Source: Bradyrhizobium canariense
GTDB taxonomy: Bacteria; Pseudomonadota; Alphaproteobacteria; Rhizobiales; Xanthobacteraceae
NCBI RefSeq assembly: GCF_018130465.1
Contig: NZ_JAFCKJ010000009.1
Coordinates: forward strand, 186,001 to 250,000
Length of the DNA stretch: 64,000 nucleotides
Direction: 5' to 3'
In this document: in pieces, positions 63,465 through 64,000 of the stretch
How the letters are laid out: each line of letters begins with the position of its first letter
Numbering within the stretch: position 1 is the stretch's first letter
Made by a program: the position numbers and the translations under genes
Notes under the pieces: model-generated
The model's input: the letters and a program-made list of their open reading frames with translations, nothing else
What the model was told of the DNA's origin: nothing
Databases searched by the model: none

Positions 63465-64000
63465 TCACTTCTCCGCCAGGTAAACCTCGCCCAGCAGCGA
63501 CGAGTTCGACCACGGCACCTGCTTGTTCTTCGTGGTCGACACCACCTCGGCCCGCACCCGCGTCAGCATCTGCTGCACTTCCAGGCCGGGCGTGCCGAGA
63601 TGGCGGGAGAGCGCGGCGGAGAACGGCGAGTTGGCGCCTTCGCCGTCGAGCGCGACCTGGCCCGGCGCAGTGGCGAAGGCGATCAGCGTGCCGGCGCCGA
63701 GCGTCGCACCGGCGCCCAGGCTCGTTGGCGCTGCGAGGCCCGAGGCAGCCTCGATGGCGCGGTTGGTGCCAGCTGATGCGACCTGCTGTGCCATCGGATT
63801 GTTGCGGCAGGCATCGAAGATCAAAATGTTGGTGCGGACCTGGTCATCGAGGCCGGCCATGATCGTGTCCATGTCGATCATCGCGTCCGTCATGCGCGCG
63901 CCCGGCTTGAGTTCGACGTCGACGGGAATGAGATAGTTGCGGCCGTCGACCTGCACGCCGTGGCCGGCATAGTAGACCACCACGACCTGCGCCCGCGCCG
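63465..64000 (-). CDS. Caspase-family (peptidase C14) protein, C-terminal part (5' truncated by window)
   Basis: About 178 residues of a caspase-fold domain, open at the right edge. The catalytic dyad is visible: His in VVYYAGHGVQVDG and Cys in LIFDACRNNP. Bacterial proteins of this family (orthocaspases/metacaspase-like) cleave after basic or acidic residues and often carry extra domains at the N- or C-terminus; here the domain runs almost to the C-terminus (LLGEVYLAEK). What precedes it is beyond the window. Confidence 0.82.
   Translation of the reverse strand, partial: ARAQVVVVYYAGHGVQVDGRNYLIPVDVELKPGARMTDAMIDMDTIMAGLDDQVRTNILIFDACRNNPMAQQVASAGTNRAIEAASGLAAPTSLGAGATLGAGTLIAFATAPGQVALDGEGANSPFSAALSRHLGTPGLEVQQMLTRVRAEVVSTTKNKQVPWSNSSLLGEVYLAEK

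Overview
The window looks like chromosomal DNA from a GC-rich alphaproteobacterium of the Hyphomicrobiales, most likely Bradyrhizobium or a close relative. The reasons are high GC, many Liv-type ABC transporters, the style of the short intergenic palindromes, and protein sequences typical of that group. This assignment is by recognition only; no search was run.

Region 1 (1-36.6 kb) is a surface-polysaccharide or flagellin-glycan island. It opens with the 3' end of a pseudaminic acid synthase gene (pseI). Next come a surface-carbohydrate protein, methyltransferases, two phytanoyl-CoA-dioxygenase-like oxygenases, a flippase (Wzx-like), a polymerase (Wzy-like), a Wzz-like chain-length protein and a fused heptose nucleotidyltransferase/phosphatase. 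A three-gene operon (SDR, phosphoesterase, ATP-grasp) runs the other way inside it. From 24.8 to 14.6 kb a tightly packed ten-gene minus-strand operon carries two modules. One is pseB-pseC-pseF. The other is an unusual set: a CBS-GHMP kinase fusion, a NeuB-type synthase fused to a TIM-barrel domain, a CMP-sugar transferase, three SDRs and a second TIM-barrel enzyme. I consider this second module the best candidate for an undescribed acidic-sugar pathway.

The island continues with two large membrane proteins. The one at 27.1-30.0 kb appears to carry a C-terminal type IV pilin-like (PilS) globular domain, which is a striking fusion. A GT2 glycosyltransferase with a methyltransferase follows, then a CDP-deoxysugar set (C-methyltransferase, rfbF, rfbG, Gfo/Idh). 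Two short ORFs in the island look like decayed copies of the 5' ends of nearby genes: a flippase fragment at 6857-6973 and an oxygenase fragment at 8659-8784.

Region 2 (36.7-48.7 kb) is catabolic and transport DNA. It holds a phenylacetate-CoA-ligase-like gene, an AGE-type epimerase, a complete Liv-type ABC transporter with an embedded acyl-CoA ligase, a divergent Crp/Fnr regulator and an MFS transporter. Region 3 (49-56.9 kb) holds two class III nucleotide cyclases flanking a redoxin, then hemD, purU and a small lipoprotein. Region 4 (57.1-64 kb) is a second complete Liv-type operon. It is headed by a promoter overlapping a perfect GntR-like palindrome, ends with a MetE-like gene, and faces a partial caspase-fold gene at the right edge.

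No tRNA, rRNA, CRISPR array, transposase or phage gene was seen.
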